21,135 nt of DNA from Gnetum montanum (GCA_015680685.1 MNCI01029487.1:82376-103510), one strand, 5' to 3'; positions 1-10,133 are shown, numbered from the stretch's first letter. Numbers and translations are program-made. The notes: generated by a model not told the origin, from the sequence alone.

Positions 1-245
1 TCATTACGCGCAGCTGCGTAGTGAGCGTAACTTATACATTGCTTACGCTTCATTACGCGCAGCTGCATAGTGAGCGTAACTTATATATTGCTTACACTTC
101 ACTACGCGCAGCTACGTAGGGAGCGTAAGTCGTACATTGCTTACGCTTCACCACGCGCAGCTGCGTAGGGAGCGTAAGTTGTACATTATTTACGCTTTGT
201 TACACACAGTTGCGTAGTGAGCATGAAACAATGTTGAGCTTATTG
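1..245. repeat. 49-bp tandem repeat array, five copies, running off the left edge
   Basis: Units begin at 1, 50, 99, 148 and 197, giving an exact 49-bp period. The fifth unit is the most diverged and decays after about 230. Each unit carries a core around CGCAGCTGCG, a perfect palindrome in units 1 and 4 that includes an E-box-like CAGCTG, followed by GAGCGTAA and TACATTGCTTACGCT. Looser copies of GAGCGT continue to about 370. The array lies upstream of a TATA box at 476-483, so it could be an enhancer-like part of an LTR U3 or promoter. That role is inference. The units are contiguous with no unique spacers, so this is not a CRISPR array. Confidence 0.9.
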
Positions 246-1329
246 TTTGTACACCAGATTACGCTCATACACGCAACACAACACGAATGAGCGTAATACA
301 GCCTGAAAGTAATGAAAGCCACGCTCAGCATGTGTCTGCTTTTCACACGCACAACACGCAAACGAGCGTGTCGTGCGTAGTCACAGTCTGACTTAAAATG
401 GTCATGCCGATAGAACCCACAACATCCGGGATCCACGTCACCAAGGTTGTGCCTTTTCCATGAAGCATTGCGGCCTATAAATACCTCGGTTGACAAAGTT
501 AAAAAGGTTGACAAATCAGAGAAGCAAAAAGCATATTTCTGAACACCAGAGCACTTAGCACTTTGGAGCAGAGATACAGAGAACAGCGCTTTGGCAATTG
601 TGGACATCATCACCTTACAGCCAAAGTAGAGTACAGTTCGCTTTGAGCACCGGTGACAGGAGTAATCCTTCTGCTGAAAAGGCTTTATCAATCAGAAACA
701 GTTGATTGGTAGACGTCAAAGCTTGGCCTGCCTTGCATCTCAGCTTCAGCCCACGAGGTAGATCGGATTTCTGTTTAGACCGTTTGCTCGTTGTTTTGTG
801 CTTGTTTCACATCCTGTAATCGGGGTTTCCCCAGTGTAATTTCTCATACGAAATATACATTTGTAAGTCAAAGCGCAGATCTTGAAGCTACGAGCTTCTC
901 TCATGTCAACCTCCTTTCATTGTGTTTAGCATTATAACCGTTGCAATCGTTTTTCCCTTTGCTTTACGCCCCCTCGAATCAGATCGCTTTCTTTTACGCA
1001 CTTTGCATCGTTTTACTGACCCGTAAGTCCCTGTCTGATCGACAAGACCGTTCAGGGCGCCATGGATTCGCTTTCTCCAGCATAGCCCTCGCGTGGATCC
1101 ATGGCTAAAACTGTGTACGCCGGAGATTCGGTCGATATTTTCCAGCTGCCGATGTTTTCCGTCGTTACAATTATAGTGGGAAGTGTGGACCAGAAGTGGG
1201 ATTTCCTTCACCAAGGAAGAAGCAACAACACCATGTGATGAGGATCGTTCATGATGATTAGATCTTCTCTCTCACTCTTCAACTACCAAGAGAAGTTGGA
1301 TGTCAATTTTTTCTAGGGTGTCCCATTCT
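246..1329. other. Unclassified region with promoter-like features, possibly part of an LTR of another element
   Basis: No convincing coding sequence is visible on either strand. The stretch appears more GC-rich than the rest of the window. It holds a TATA box, GTAAGT donor-like sites near 864 and 1023, and a GGGGTTTCCCC stretch around 825 that reminds me of the R/U5 part of some plant LTRs. No tRNA-Met or tRNA-Asp primer-binding site was found, so an LTR assignment is unproven. The sequence around 1220-1250 (GAAGAAGCAACAACACC, then a stop) weakly resembles the end of the second ORF of the Athila-like family, so the right end may already belong to the older + strand element. Confidence 0.4.
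476..483 (+). promoter_or_regulatory. TATA box (TATAAATA) with an upstream ACGT-core motif
   Basis: TATAAATA lies in a CC...CC context. CCACGTCA, a bZIP-type ACGT core, sits about 36 bp upstream at 433-440, and the 49-bp repeat array lies further upstream. The order repeats, ACGT motif, TATA suggests a + strand promoter. No downstream ORF identifies what it drives. Confidence 0.5.
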
Positions 1330-1443
1330 ATTATCATGAACACCCAATTTTGTAAAAGATTATAATTTGTACACTTAGGCACTTAGAGTCTATTTGTTCC
1401 ATCTAAGTCAGTCTGTATGTTAGTCAATAATCCCATACATCCC
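1330..1443 (+). mobile_element. 3' internal fragment of an older Athila-like element, left of the nested insertion
   Basis: The stretch ending AGTCAATAATCCCATACATCCC matches the sequence about 60-80 nt upstream of the polypurine tract in the other two elements, for example AATAATCCCATACCTATCC at 21051-21069 and the reverse complement of 2359-2380. The continuation of this older element resumes at 10134, so copy A interrupts it. The left limit of this fragment is uncertain. Confidence 0.65.
1439..1443. repeat. Target site duplication of copy A, left side (ATCCC)
   Basis: ATCCC directly abuts the outer end of the LTR at 1444. The matching 5-mer after the other LTR, at 10134-10138, is GTCCC. 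Four of five bases agree, and 5 bp is the usual duplication length for Ty3/gypsy elements. Confidence 0.65.
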
Positions 1444-1984
1444 TTATGAGTGATGAGGTACCCCTACACTCAACCATATAAATACGAGCATTTCATGCAC
1501 GATCTGGTCGAACTCCGTAGATGGGCTAGTTGTGGTATCTAGATAGTTACTCATAGATCACAGTTCATTATCTTTCCACATGGACTAGTATTAGCTTTTT
1601 CACGTATGGTTTAGTCTAGAGTGAGCTATATGATGTGTTCCTATACTAATGTTACTCTTGGGGCTAATGGAAAATAATATCAACTAAACTAGGAGCAAGA
1701 GAGAGAGAATCTAAGCTAGCCTAAGTGTGATGAGCATCTGTTCCTTAATTATCCATACACATGTTAGACCTCATGCATGACTATCACTGGGATTACCAAG
1801 CTCATGGCCTAAGTATGCTACTGGGTTACCAAGTAGTCACACTTAAATGCTTGTGATTAAGTCGTACTCATTCCGCATTACTAGGAGATAAAGGTATATA
1901 GATATTAACTACGCAAGGAGTAAATAACAATAACAATTAAATAATTAGCTAAGTGGATGCTGGAATGATGAAGTAATCTCGATC

Positions 1985-1990
1985 TTTATT
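1985..1990 (-). terminator. Polyadenylation signal AATAAA in the 3' LTR of copy A
   Basis: TTTATT on the + strand reads AATAAA in the element sense. It lies about 185 nt downstream of the LTR TATA box and is repeated at the equivalent position in the other LTRs (9827-9832 and 13485-13490). Confidence 0.55.
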
Positions 1991-2172
1991 TTTGATCATG
2001 TGCATGTCCAAGTATGTCACACTTGAATAAGGATGTCATACAATTACAATCATCACACTGCGAGCATGCACTAGGAGAAAGGGTTGAGAGAAAGAACTAA
2101 TGTACTAAAAACAATTGAAAACTTAATGTTCCTAAAAGCTCAAAAAACTACCTACTAGTACTGCCTACCTCT

Positions 2173-2180
2173 TATTTATA
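2173..2180 (-). promoter_or_regulatory. TATA box of the 3' LTR of copy A
   Basis: TATAAATA on the - strand, downstream in the element sense of the GATATC-rich U3. The same box is at 10015-10022 in the 5' LTR. Confidence 0.65.
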
Positions 2181-2194
2181 GATGAGAAGACAGG

Positions 2195-2270
2195 CTATGA
2201 TATCGCATCTAGGCTATGATATTGCATACATGATATCATATACGTGATATCATGGTTGCGATATTGCAAC
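2195..2270. promoter_or_regulatory. GATATC-rich palindromic cluster in U3
   Basis: GATATC occurs at 2199-2204, 2232-2237 and 2246-2251, with two GATATT variants between and after them. Several copies sit inside longer palindromes such as ATGATATCAT. The cluster lies just upstream, in the element sense, of the TATA box. The other LTRs carry decayed versions. A role as transcription-factor sites is inference. Confidence 0.5.
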
Positions 2271-2291
2271 CAACAAATTCATGACTCATCA

Positions 2292-2300
2292 TACCCCCAC
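2292..2300 (-). other. Polypurine tract of copy A
   Basis: On the - strand the sequence reads GTGGGGGTA and directly abuts the 3' LTR start TGATGAG. The same nonamer occupies the same place in copy B (21113-21121), and a decayed form lies before the LTR at 10210. Such a tract primes plus-strand DNA synthesis. Confidence 0.8.
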
Positions 2301-2475
2301 GACTGAATGAAAACTCATCCTCGAGTTAAAGTGAGAACAAGCTCTATTGATTACACAGTCGATAGGTATGGGATTATTGACTAATGAGAATGGATTCATG
2401 CTGTAGTGTGGAATCAAAATAAAATTGAGACACAACATAGAGAATGCGAAAGAATAACTACAAAATTGATGAAAC

Positions 2476-5272
2476 TCATCTAGTTCCTGGTGGTGGTGGC
2501 TCCTCCATGGGTGCCTTTCCCTTGTCTTGTGCTCTACGTCTTGGGGCTTGACGATGTTGAAGTATGGCCTGGAGTGTCTCCTCTTCCGTTCAGGGAGCCT
2601 GTGCCATCCATGCCAATGTTTCTGATGTTTAATGGAGTCAGCACCTCCCATGGGTAGGGTAGTTGTGGAAACATTCTATTTGCTTTGATGTACTAGGCTA
2701 CAAACACCCATCATTCCTCCTTGTAAGCTCTGGCTTTATCTTTGTATTCTTGAAAATCTGCAAGCCATCGAGTCAAGTCTATTGTGACATCTTTTTTCTT
2801 TTGGTAACTTGTTTTAACCACCTTGAGTTTAGAATTTTCAACCTCTAATTTTTGCAATATCTTCTTGCGTTCTACAAATTCTATTTCATATTTGATGTAG
2901 GTGGTGACTACCTATTGCTTGAGCTCTATTCTCAAGTGCCCTACTATTAACATGGTAAGGTTTCCACACCGTAGGTTCGCTAGCTCCATGTATTCCGTAA
3001 GGTCCTGGATATGCAATTCCCAGTTCTTAACTTTTGCTTGGTGGGCAAATGCATATGTGTCCAATATGCCCCACCAGTCAATGTGTTGAACACTAAGAGC
3101 ATTGATGTGGGCCTTGGCCATATCGATCTCCTTCTCAATGATCTGTTTATACATACCCACCTGGTCCCAAAAGTGCTCCTTTAGCTTTTCATGTCGTTTA
3201 GCCTCGTTCTGTCATGCGCTTATTTCAATAGCCATCTTCTGATGGATGGCGCGTACCTCCTCCATCGAGAGGGTTCAATTTTCCCTGGCTAAATGGTCCA
3301 TGTCTTGGTTAACCCTGATGAGTTTTTCCTAAAACTGATGAAAATTTAATTCAAGAATATACTTTTGCTTCTCCACAGAGGTCAATCACAGGGTGTCAAC
3401 ACCAAGCTACTTGTTTTCCTCTTGTAAGGCCTAGAGTGCCTTGGTATGTGCATAAATTTGCGCTTGTGCCATAGAGGCATCCCAAACAGCTTTCTCTTTT
3501 TCTTTTGCCACCTTCTTATTCTCCATCAATAGTTTGGTCAGTTTCTTAGTTTTGAAAGTGTCCATATGGTCTACAGGAACAAATTGAGAAGGATCCCACT
3601 ATGCTACTTGTAGGGTCACAAGCCTTTCTTGCAATCTGTGCACCTCTGCTTCTGCCTACTCAGGCCTCATCTCTGTCAAGACTAGCTTCCCTTTGGTGGA
3701 GATGAGGTCTGATTGGATTGCTATAACATCCTATGGGATGTCAAACAAGGACATCATTACTTGTCCTATTTGTAGCAATCGATCAAGTACATCCTTATGT
3801 TTCGTAGGAGTCATTGAGGTTCTAGCCAAAGTTTGAGCATCCCTTGCTCTTGTAAGATTTACCAGTGGCACAACAGGTACATTAAATGATTCTTTATTGT
3901 GGTCAACGACCACTTCTGTGGCTCCTGCTGCATCCTGGTGCTGCATGACCATCATCGTGGCCCCTTCACCAATTTCTAATTTCACTTGAAAGGATGCAAC
4001 GTTCCCTGAGATCTGTTGTGACCAAGTGCTCTCCCCTCCTCCTGTATGGATTGACACTTCACCCCTTGTGTGATCCAAAGAAACCATGGGCTATATGGCA
4101 TCATTGATGAAGCGGAAGAGATTTGCATTATCATAACTTCCCCAACTAACTGTCTCAACGATGGCCCTCAAATGGCTCATTGATGATCTGTAATCTTGCG
4201 GTAGTGGTGGTTGATCCTGCTGGCTCGTGCTAGGCCCTGCTCCTTGTTGTTGGCTGGGTCCCATGCTTAGAAGTTGGCTAGGTCCTGCAAGTTGAGTTAC
4301 AGTTGGCCTTGCTATCTATTCTTTTTCTTGTTCAGATCCCAACGTCTCAACAACGATTTTCCTTGCAGCTAGTGGCTTTAGCAGTTTGGCATATGAAGCA
4401 TTTTGGGCTTTTCAGAGAACATCATTGGTGTATTCTCTAATACCAGCACGTCTGCATAGCTTCCTGATAAGACAAGGGAAGGGCAACGTAAGTGTCCCTA
4501 TTTTCCGTTCCTTAAATCGCCTCAAAAATCTCCGTAAAATATAGATGAGGTAGTTAGCATTAACCTTTCCAATCAACACTGCACATCCTCTTGCTGCATA
4601 TGTTGAAATTCTTTTTAAGCCCTTTGTGGGGAAGAGGTGATAAGTCCCTATTTTGAAATAGATCCTCTCTTTCGTCGAAAACTCTCCAAACATCTTATCC
4701 TCCTAGCCATATGCCCTTTCCAACTAAACTTGTCATGCATTAGGGTCTAAGCAGGTCGACAACTAAGAAACCTTTGGTCCTATATTTGGAAGGTTTAATA
4801 CTTTCAAAATGGCCTGAACAGAGAAATCCATAGTCACACCACAAATGTTAACCGTGGTGCCTTGTTCTTTATTGTGCCAAAATTGGTATGTTTCCCCTAA
4901 GTACCAAGCACCACTTTTAGAGAGGATAGACCATAATAGGGATACTTTGAGGTGATCCCTAACAGCCTCTAAAGAAAACTCTTCAAAAGATCCAAAGTTT
5001 AATTCCACACTCACTACAGTGAATATGGACCTTTCATGGATGGCCTGAATACAATCCTGGGGCAACATGAGATGTTGTCCTTGTTCAGGCATTGCGGTAG
5101 CTCCTCCTTTTATCTGCCTTGATTGTATATTAGCAAGGTCCTCTTGGTGGATGCTAAATGATTATTTCTCCTACTCTGCATGCTCTCTAGTAGGAACTTG
5201 TCCTTCACCTCTCCTAGGTCTTTTTCTTCCATCTTGGGCAAGACCTTCCTATTGTCCACGTTTTGGGGCCAT
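2476..5272 (-). pseudogene. Second ORF of copy A: plant-transposon-protein-like domain plus coiled coil, broken by stops
   Basis: In the element sense an ATG at 5272 directly follows TTGCAG. The same frame then runs about 850 codons, to about 2700, with in-frame stops but little net frameshift, and the stop corresponding to copy B lies at 2476-2478 after a shift near the C-terminus. The N-terminus is basic. Residues about 60-290 contain GAWYLGETYQFWHN, ICGVTMDFS and LPFPCLIRKLCRRAGI, which resemble the plant 'putative plant transposon protein' family from memory. A Gln/Pro-rich linker and a long, highly charged helical region with heptads follow, for example around 2912-3160. I see no catalytic, membrane or signal segment. 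Where copy B keeps a sense codon, a stop in copy A often replaces Gln, Trp or Arg. An Athila-type env-like or accessory protein is possible, but the function is unknown. Confidence 0.75.
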
Positions 5273-5746
5273 CTGCAATCACACGAGGCCCATCGTTAAT
5301 AAGGTTGTTACCAAAGTTAGATTATACCTTACTACTTGCCTTAATGAATTTTTTTATCTTCATGTGATGTTTCCCAAAAGATTATAATATTAATCCTCTT
5401 TGCTTAGGTAGTTTCTAAATCTAGTTTCCCGGTATAACTAAGGGGATGAAATTATTTTTTGGCACATTTATCCTTAATGTTATAACTAATTACCCTTGAT
5501 AATGTCCTTCGAGCGATGAAAAATTCCAAAAACGTTATGCCCTATATGGCGTGTGCCCCTCCCCCATGACTAAGCTGAACACTTCGGGTTTAAGTAGGTT
5601 CAGATGGAATGAAAATTGGAGGACCAGCAAGCGAGTTATGGCTATGAAAGCAAAGGATGCGCAATCGCAAGTTATAGAGAGAAAGTTGAAAAACTTCCCC
5701 CGCATGAATAGTTGAAAATGATGGTCAATAGCATGAGGGGGTCAGG

Positions 5747-5754
5747 TATATATA
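5747..5754 (-). promoter_or_regulatory. Candidate internal promoter TATA box upstream of the second ORF, copy A
   Basis: TATATATA in the element sense, about 475 nt before the ATG at 5272. Copy B has TATAAATA at the equivalent place (17636-17643). Upstream, only a remnant (GGTATCGCATCAGC) of the GATATC cluster of copy B is recognisable. Confidence 0.4.
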
Positions 5755-7013
5755 GTTTTGTGGGATCAAAGCTGATGCGATACCACGTCCTATCAATGTT
5801 AAGGCACAATGGAATATACCAAATTTTATGATTTTTTGGAGTTAACGATGTAAACTAAGGACACGTGGACAAGTGTTAAAGGGTTCCAATGTAATTTAAC
5901 TAGTTCTGAAGGCATGGATAATTATGATGGTGTCGAATCTATCAATAAGGGCCTCAGGTGGTAAGAGAGAGAAAAAGACTATGTGATGGTTCATAAGAAC
6001 ATTTGAATCAGAGGGATAGTAATAAGGGAAAGAACATCGTTGAAAATATGTTAAGGGTAATAGATGATGTGTGGAAGATGTGTTATGAGTGCAAATTACA
6101 AAAATTACGCAAGTGGATCCTCCCCAAAGTAGGTTTCAACCTATAATGCCCTTGCATAACCACAGTTAAAAGTGTCTGTGGGCACTAGAAGGGTTAAATG
6201 TAATCCACACTAGTTCCACAAAGTACACACATGTAAGTATCACCAGAATGAGGTAGAAATGCTACGCTACACAAGACACGAGTTACAACTCCATGAACAG
6301 CGAGATGAGACGGGGTATAGAGGGGATTGTAGAGATGGGAACATGAGGTAACTAACCTAGGGCACAATGAATCCTACGTGTAAAGCATGATTAACGTGTC
6401 ATTAACCCGTTGTTCCAAGACCAGGACCAAGTCTATTCCTCTAATTAGTGACACCGCATTATTTCATCCCATGATGAGTGACTATGAGAGTACCATAACA
6501 ACAAGGCATATGATCACTTGGCATTTTGTTCAAAGGAGGAGTAATTTTTGCTTTATGGCACTTTCTTTGTTTTTTTTTTCGATTGCTGAAGCCAGAGAAG
6601 TCGCCAACCTTCAAGCATGCATGCATGTCTTTCCAATGGGACCCCCTAGAACAGCATTGGTCTTTTGAGTGCCTTTTGGTGACTCTTACTCCCATTTTGC
6701 GTTAGATCTACAAGGATCTTAGTACAACCACATTGCGTGTTAACTCTCACAGCTATCACCAAAGAGAATCTGCAAATCCCCTTGATGTCACACCCAAATC
6801 ATTCCCTCTTGGTCCATCCTTCTTCATTTTAGGTACAATGAGCACAAAATTAATTTTAAGTTTTAAGAATGTCAAGAATATCACTATACCCTCGAATAGA
6901 ACCTCTTAATTGTAGAATGGATGAGTGGGTGTACTGGGCTCACTGTCTAAATAATTGATCACTCGAGACTTGATAACATAGAACACACCTCAACCAACAA
7001 GCCACATGAGTGT

Positions 7014-7019
7014 TTTATT
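7014..7019 (-). terminator. Conserved AATAAA downstream of gag, copy A
   Basis: TTTATT on the + strand, about 135-140 nt past the gag stop in the element sense, within a well-conserved block that reads ATGAATAAAACACTCATG in both copies (copy B 16303-16308). It could end a short gag transcript. This is inference. Confidence 0.35.
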
Positions 7020-7153
7020 CATAGGTGAGATTACTTACAAAAAGATAAAAAGATAATAAGGCAAAAAGGTAACACAAACAAAATTGAAAAACTGGAAAAC
7101 AAAAAATTGTAAAATTAAAGAAAATAAAAAATATCTATTAATCCTGCTTGTTA

Positions 7154-9138
7154 TTAGAATGGGGGATATCCCCCATAACTAAATGATTGAGCATGGTGAG
7201 GATTAATAAATGGAAGATGAGGATCCTTGCATGTTGGAAATATCAAAACTTTGTCAAACTTACCCCATTTGGGTTCACACACCTGATTATAGTAAGCATA
7301 GTGGGGAAATTTATAAGATGTGGTTCCCGAATAAAGAGTTGACCCACTATGATACTTGAGACCATAAGATGGCATGTAAGGATTGATTTGTCATCCCCCA
7401 TGGCTATATTCATTGGGCCGTATGGTTGTTGGAGTGTTAATTGGTGGCCCTAATGAAGTGACACGAGGTGTTGGATTCGAAGAGAAGGATGCACCATAGT
7501 GTTGGACTTGTGTTGAGTTGGAGAATGTAGTGGCCTTGGAACTATATTGTCCCTTCCTACGGTCATTCCTAAAGAAGGGAAACTTTTGATGTTGAGGAGG
7601 TCTCTCACTGCTATTGGCAATAGTAGCACAAGTAATGTTCATGGGTTGTTGCTATGGTGTAGACACTTCAGGAATAGTTGGTGGCGATGTAGAAGGAGGA
7701 AAGGATGAGAATGTTGAAATCTAAAAGAAGTGTGAGGTACACAAGGTGATGATTGTGTTGAGGACATGGGCTGATAGTACTGAGGAGAAGAATAATGCAG
7801 CGAGATAGAGTATGTTGACCCAGTTGGTGAAACAGGATGTTGAACTAGATAAGCATTTAGATTTGGATGATACGAAGGGTGTCTCTAGTTTAGGGGTGGT
7901 TTCACCCATGACTAGGATTGTTGCCACTGTGATCGAACATAGTATCTCTATACGAACTCTAGATGTAACGTGCTTTCCTAATGCTCATATAAATGTAACA
8001 AGATTGGGAATTGGCCCTTGGGGTGATCGTACATGCAAATGTTGCATTCATATGTATGATTGATCGTTGAGCTCTTATCTTCCTCATCCCTTCTTTCCGA
8101 TTGTCTAATGATATTTTTTCCTGCTTCTCATGTTGTCAAAACTCTATCTCCAATAATATTAATATATTCTCCAAAATTTTCATGCATCTATTCCATCATC
8201 TTATTAATCTTTGCCTCAATTTCATCTAATGGTTGTTGTACTAACAAAGATGGTTCTTCCTCCTTAAGATGGGTTGATTTCTCCTTTTGATGATTATGGA
8301 CCTTTGTTAAGTTGAGATTTTGGTCCCGTTAATGTTTTTCAACACTCTCCCATCTAGACATTTCTCCTTCTTCTTTTGCTACCCGCTTAGTAAGCTCTTG
8401 GAATTGATGGGTTCATAGTTCATATAGTTGACCTTGGGCATACATTCCTAGGGTCTCTCTTATTTCATCACGAAGCCCATCAATGATATGGTACATTAGC
8501 CTTTCCTCGGAGAACTCATGGCCTAGACAATTATTTAAAAATGCATAATATCTTTCTAAGGCCATGTTCAATTGTTCATGTTGTGCTTGTTTCTAGTCTT
8601 GGATTTGTTTCCTCAAGGCTGATACTCTTGCATAGGTTTGATATCTTTCGCTAAAGAGTTCTACCATTGTTGGCCAACATCGTATTGAATTTGGTTTTAA
8701 CAATCTATACCATACTTTTGCTTGGCCAAAGAGTGTCATAGGAAAGAGCTTGAGTCTTTTCCAATCATTATCAATGTTGTTCCATGCACAGACATCATAG
8801 AAGGCTTGTAAATGTTGTTGCAGATCTAAGTCATAGCCTCCTAAGAAATTGGAAAAGTTTTTTAAATCGAGCCTGGGTAGGCAACTCTCTTTACAATGAG
8901 TACGAGAGATTTGAACAATCTCTTGTATTTGCGTTAGGCTTGTGGTGGCTAGTAGGGGTTCATCGTCATCTAGTAAGTTATGCTTTCGTGTGTTGGGACG
9001 ATGTTGCCTTCGTTTATGTTTATAAGAAACCCCCACTTCAGATTGCGTACTCCAACCCTCATTGTCATATAATTCCTTAGTTCTCCAATGAATTGCCTCA
9101 CTAGATGTGGCATTATCATAGTCTTGTAGGAGAGGCAT
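7154..9138 (-). pseudogene. gag: gag relic of copy A (Athila/Tat-like Gag)
   Basis: The protein would be the retroelement capsid and nucleocapsid. The ATG at 9138 lies 122 nt past the PBS. A Retrotrans_gag-like core at residues about 92-185 has FLGGYDLD, KLFPMTLFGQAKVWY and NSIRCW, as in Athila-type Gag. A retroviral zinc knuckle near residue 365 keeps C, C and H, but the last Cys has become Phe (codon 8008-8010). A Pro/Gln/Tyr-rich tail ends in GGYPPF and a stop at 7154. The frame is broken by stops, for example TGG to TAG after residue 181 and stops at 8413-8415, 7885-7887 and 7652-7654 that are also present in copy B, and by a 1-nt deletion near 7690. The copy is not functional. Confidence 0.85.
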
Positions 9139-9260
9139 GGTTGTGAAATTGTGTGTAAATTTGTATGTGACTTTTTGTGATTATTTCTTCCTAAAAGATA
9201 TATCATTAGTTCTTATACAACAACCTTGTATGATATAACTAATCTAGATAACTAGCACCA

Positions 9261-9278
9261 TCCCTGGCAATGATGCCA
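9261..9278 (-). other. Primer-binding site for tRNA-Asp, copy A
   Basis: Read on the - strand it is TGGCATCATTGCCAGGGA, one base inside the 5' LTR. It matches the complement of the plant tRNA-Asp 3' end (TGGCGCCGTTGCCGGGGA) at 14 of 18 positions, and all four differences are transitions. Athila-group elements typically use this primer. Confidence 0.8.
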
Positions 9279-9527
9279 ATGATGAGTGGCGAGGTACCCC
9301 TACATTCAACCATAAGAATACAAGCATTTCATGCATGATCTGGTCGAACTCTGTAGACAACTAGTTTTGGTATCTAGATAGTTACTCGTAGATCGTAGTT
9401 CGCTATCTTCCCACCTAGACTAGTATTAGCTTTTTCACATATGGTTTAGTCTAGAGTGAGGTGTATGATGTGTTCCTATACTAATGCTACTCCTAGGGCT
9501 AATGGAAAATAATATCAACTAAACTAG

Positions 9528-9549
9528 GAGAGAGAGAGAGAGAGAGAGA
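9528..9549. repeat. GA microsatellite inside the 5' LTR of copy A
   Basis: A run of GA dinucleotides of about 22 bp. The 3' LTR has only a short interrupted version near 1690-1702, so the tract has changed length since insertion. Confidence 0.8.
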
Positions 9550-9826
9550 ATCTAGGCTAGCCTAAGTGTGATGAGCATCCATTCCCTAATCATCTGTACA
9601 CATCTTGGACCTCGTGCACAACTACCACTAGGATTACCAAGCGCATGGCCTAAGTACACTACTAGGTTACCAAGTAGTCACACTTAAATGCTTGTGATTA
9701 AGTCATACTCATTTCACATTACTAGGAGATAAAGGTAGATAGATATTAACTACAAAAGAAGTAAATAACAATAAAAAGTAAATAATTAAGCTAAGTGGTT
9801 GTTGCAGTGATGAAGTAATCTCGATC

Positions 9827-9832
9827 TTTATT
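9827..9832 (-). terminator. Polyadenylation signal AATAAA in the 5' LTR of copy A
   Basis: TTTATT on the + strand, equivalent to 1985-1990 in the 3' LTR and to 13485-13490 in copy B. Confidence 0.5.
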
Positions 9833-10014
9833 ATTTGTCATGTGCATGTCCAAGTACATCATACTCGAATAAGGATGCTGTACAATTACAATCATCACAC
9901 TGCAGGCATGCACTGGGAGAAAGGGTTGAGAGGAAAAACTGATGTACTAAACACTATTGAAAACTTAAACTTCCTAAAAACTCAAAATATTGCCTACCAA
10001 ATCTACCTACCTCT

Positions 10015-10022
10015 TATTTATA
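10015..10022 (-). promoter_or_regulatory. TATA box of the 5' LTR of copy A
   Basis: TATAAATA in the element sense, about 110 nt from the outer LTR end, preceded by decayed GATATC motifs (10040-10110). It would start the genomic transcript of copy A. Confidence 0.65.
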
Positions 10023-10133
10023 GATGAGCAGATAGGCTACGACATCGCATCTAGGATGTGGTATCACATACGTAATATCGCGTACACGATATCATGGCTA
10101 CAATATCATAGCCAACAAAATCATGACTCATCA

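Larger units (their letters stand above)
1444..2291 (-). repeat. 3' LTR of copy A
   Basis: This 848-bp stretch aligns along its length with 9280-10133. Read on the - strand it begins TGATGAGTCATG and ends ACTCATAA, where the canonical final CA has become AA. It contains TATAAATA at 2173-2180 (- strand), a GATATC-rich U3 at about 2195-2270 and an AATAAA signal at 1985-1990 (- strand). Confidence 0.9.
5273..7153 (-). other. Non-coding middle region of copy A between gag and the second ORF
   Basis: About 1.9 kb, alignable through most of its length with 16163-18166 of copy B in the opposite orientation. In the element sense it starts with a T-rich tract (about 7021-7141) and an AATAAA at 7014-7019, and ends with a TATA box (5747-5754), a leader and a splice-acceptor-like TTGCAG before the ATG. 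I see no reverse transcriptase, RNase H or integrase motif in any frame. The short open frames here are not shared convincingly between the copies. Confidence 0.65.
1444..10133 (-). mobile_element. Copy A: complete non-autonomous Athila-like LTR retrotransposon, nested
   Basis: An 8,690-bp element reads on the - strand in the order 5' LTR (9280-10133), PBS (9261-9278), gag relic, non-coding middle, second ORF, PPT (2292-2300), 3' LTR (1444-2291). It has 5-bp flanking duplications with one mismatch and lies in the 3' internal end of an older relative. By eye the two LTRs are roughly 85-90% identical over their first 220 nt, so the insertion is not recent. No protease, reverse transcriptase, RNase H or integrase signature is seen between gag and the second ORF, where the pol genes of an autonomous Athila element would lie. 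Copy B at 13288 has the same plan. Confidence 0.9.
9280..10133 (-). repeat. 5' LTR of copy A
   Basis: This 854-bp LTR reads TGATGAGTCATG...CCACTCATCA on the - strand, with 8-bp inverted ends (TGATGAGT/ACTCATCA). It contains TATAAATA (10015-10022), AATAAA (9827-9832) and a GA microsatellite at 9528-9549. It is flanked inside by the PBS and outside by GTCCC. Confidence 0.92.

Noticed and set aside
1-245. Possible CRISPR array
   Set aside because: The repeats are contiguous with no unique spacers, and the setting is a plant genome.
200-691. 163-codon open frame on the - strand
   Set aside because: It runs antisense through the TATA box and promoter-like region and has no recognisable domain. 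The composition looks non-coding.
906-1214. 102-codon open frame on the - strand
   Set aside because: No recognisable domain, no upstream signals and no homologue elsewhere in the window.
6387-6668. Antisense open frame shared with copy B (16594-16953), starting MINVSLTR, similar for about 59 residues
   Set aside because: Antisense ORFs occur in some Tat-lineage elements, so I compared the codons. Between the copies most differences change the amino acid (roughly ten replacement against four silent), and the frames part after about 59 codons. This is what neutral DNA gives.
7812-8063. Open frame antisense to gag, also open at 15205-15459 in copy B
   Set aside because: It is the mirror of the gag zinc-knuckle and tail coding region. 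Its similarity between the copies is explained by gag.
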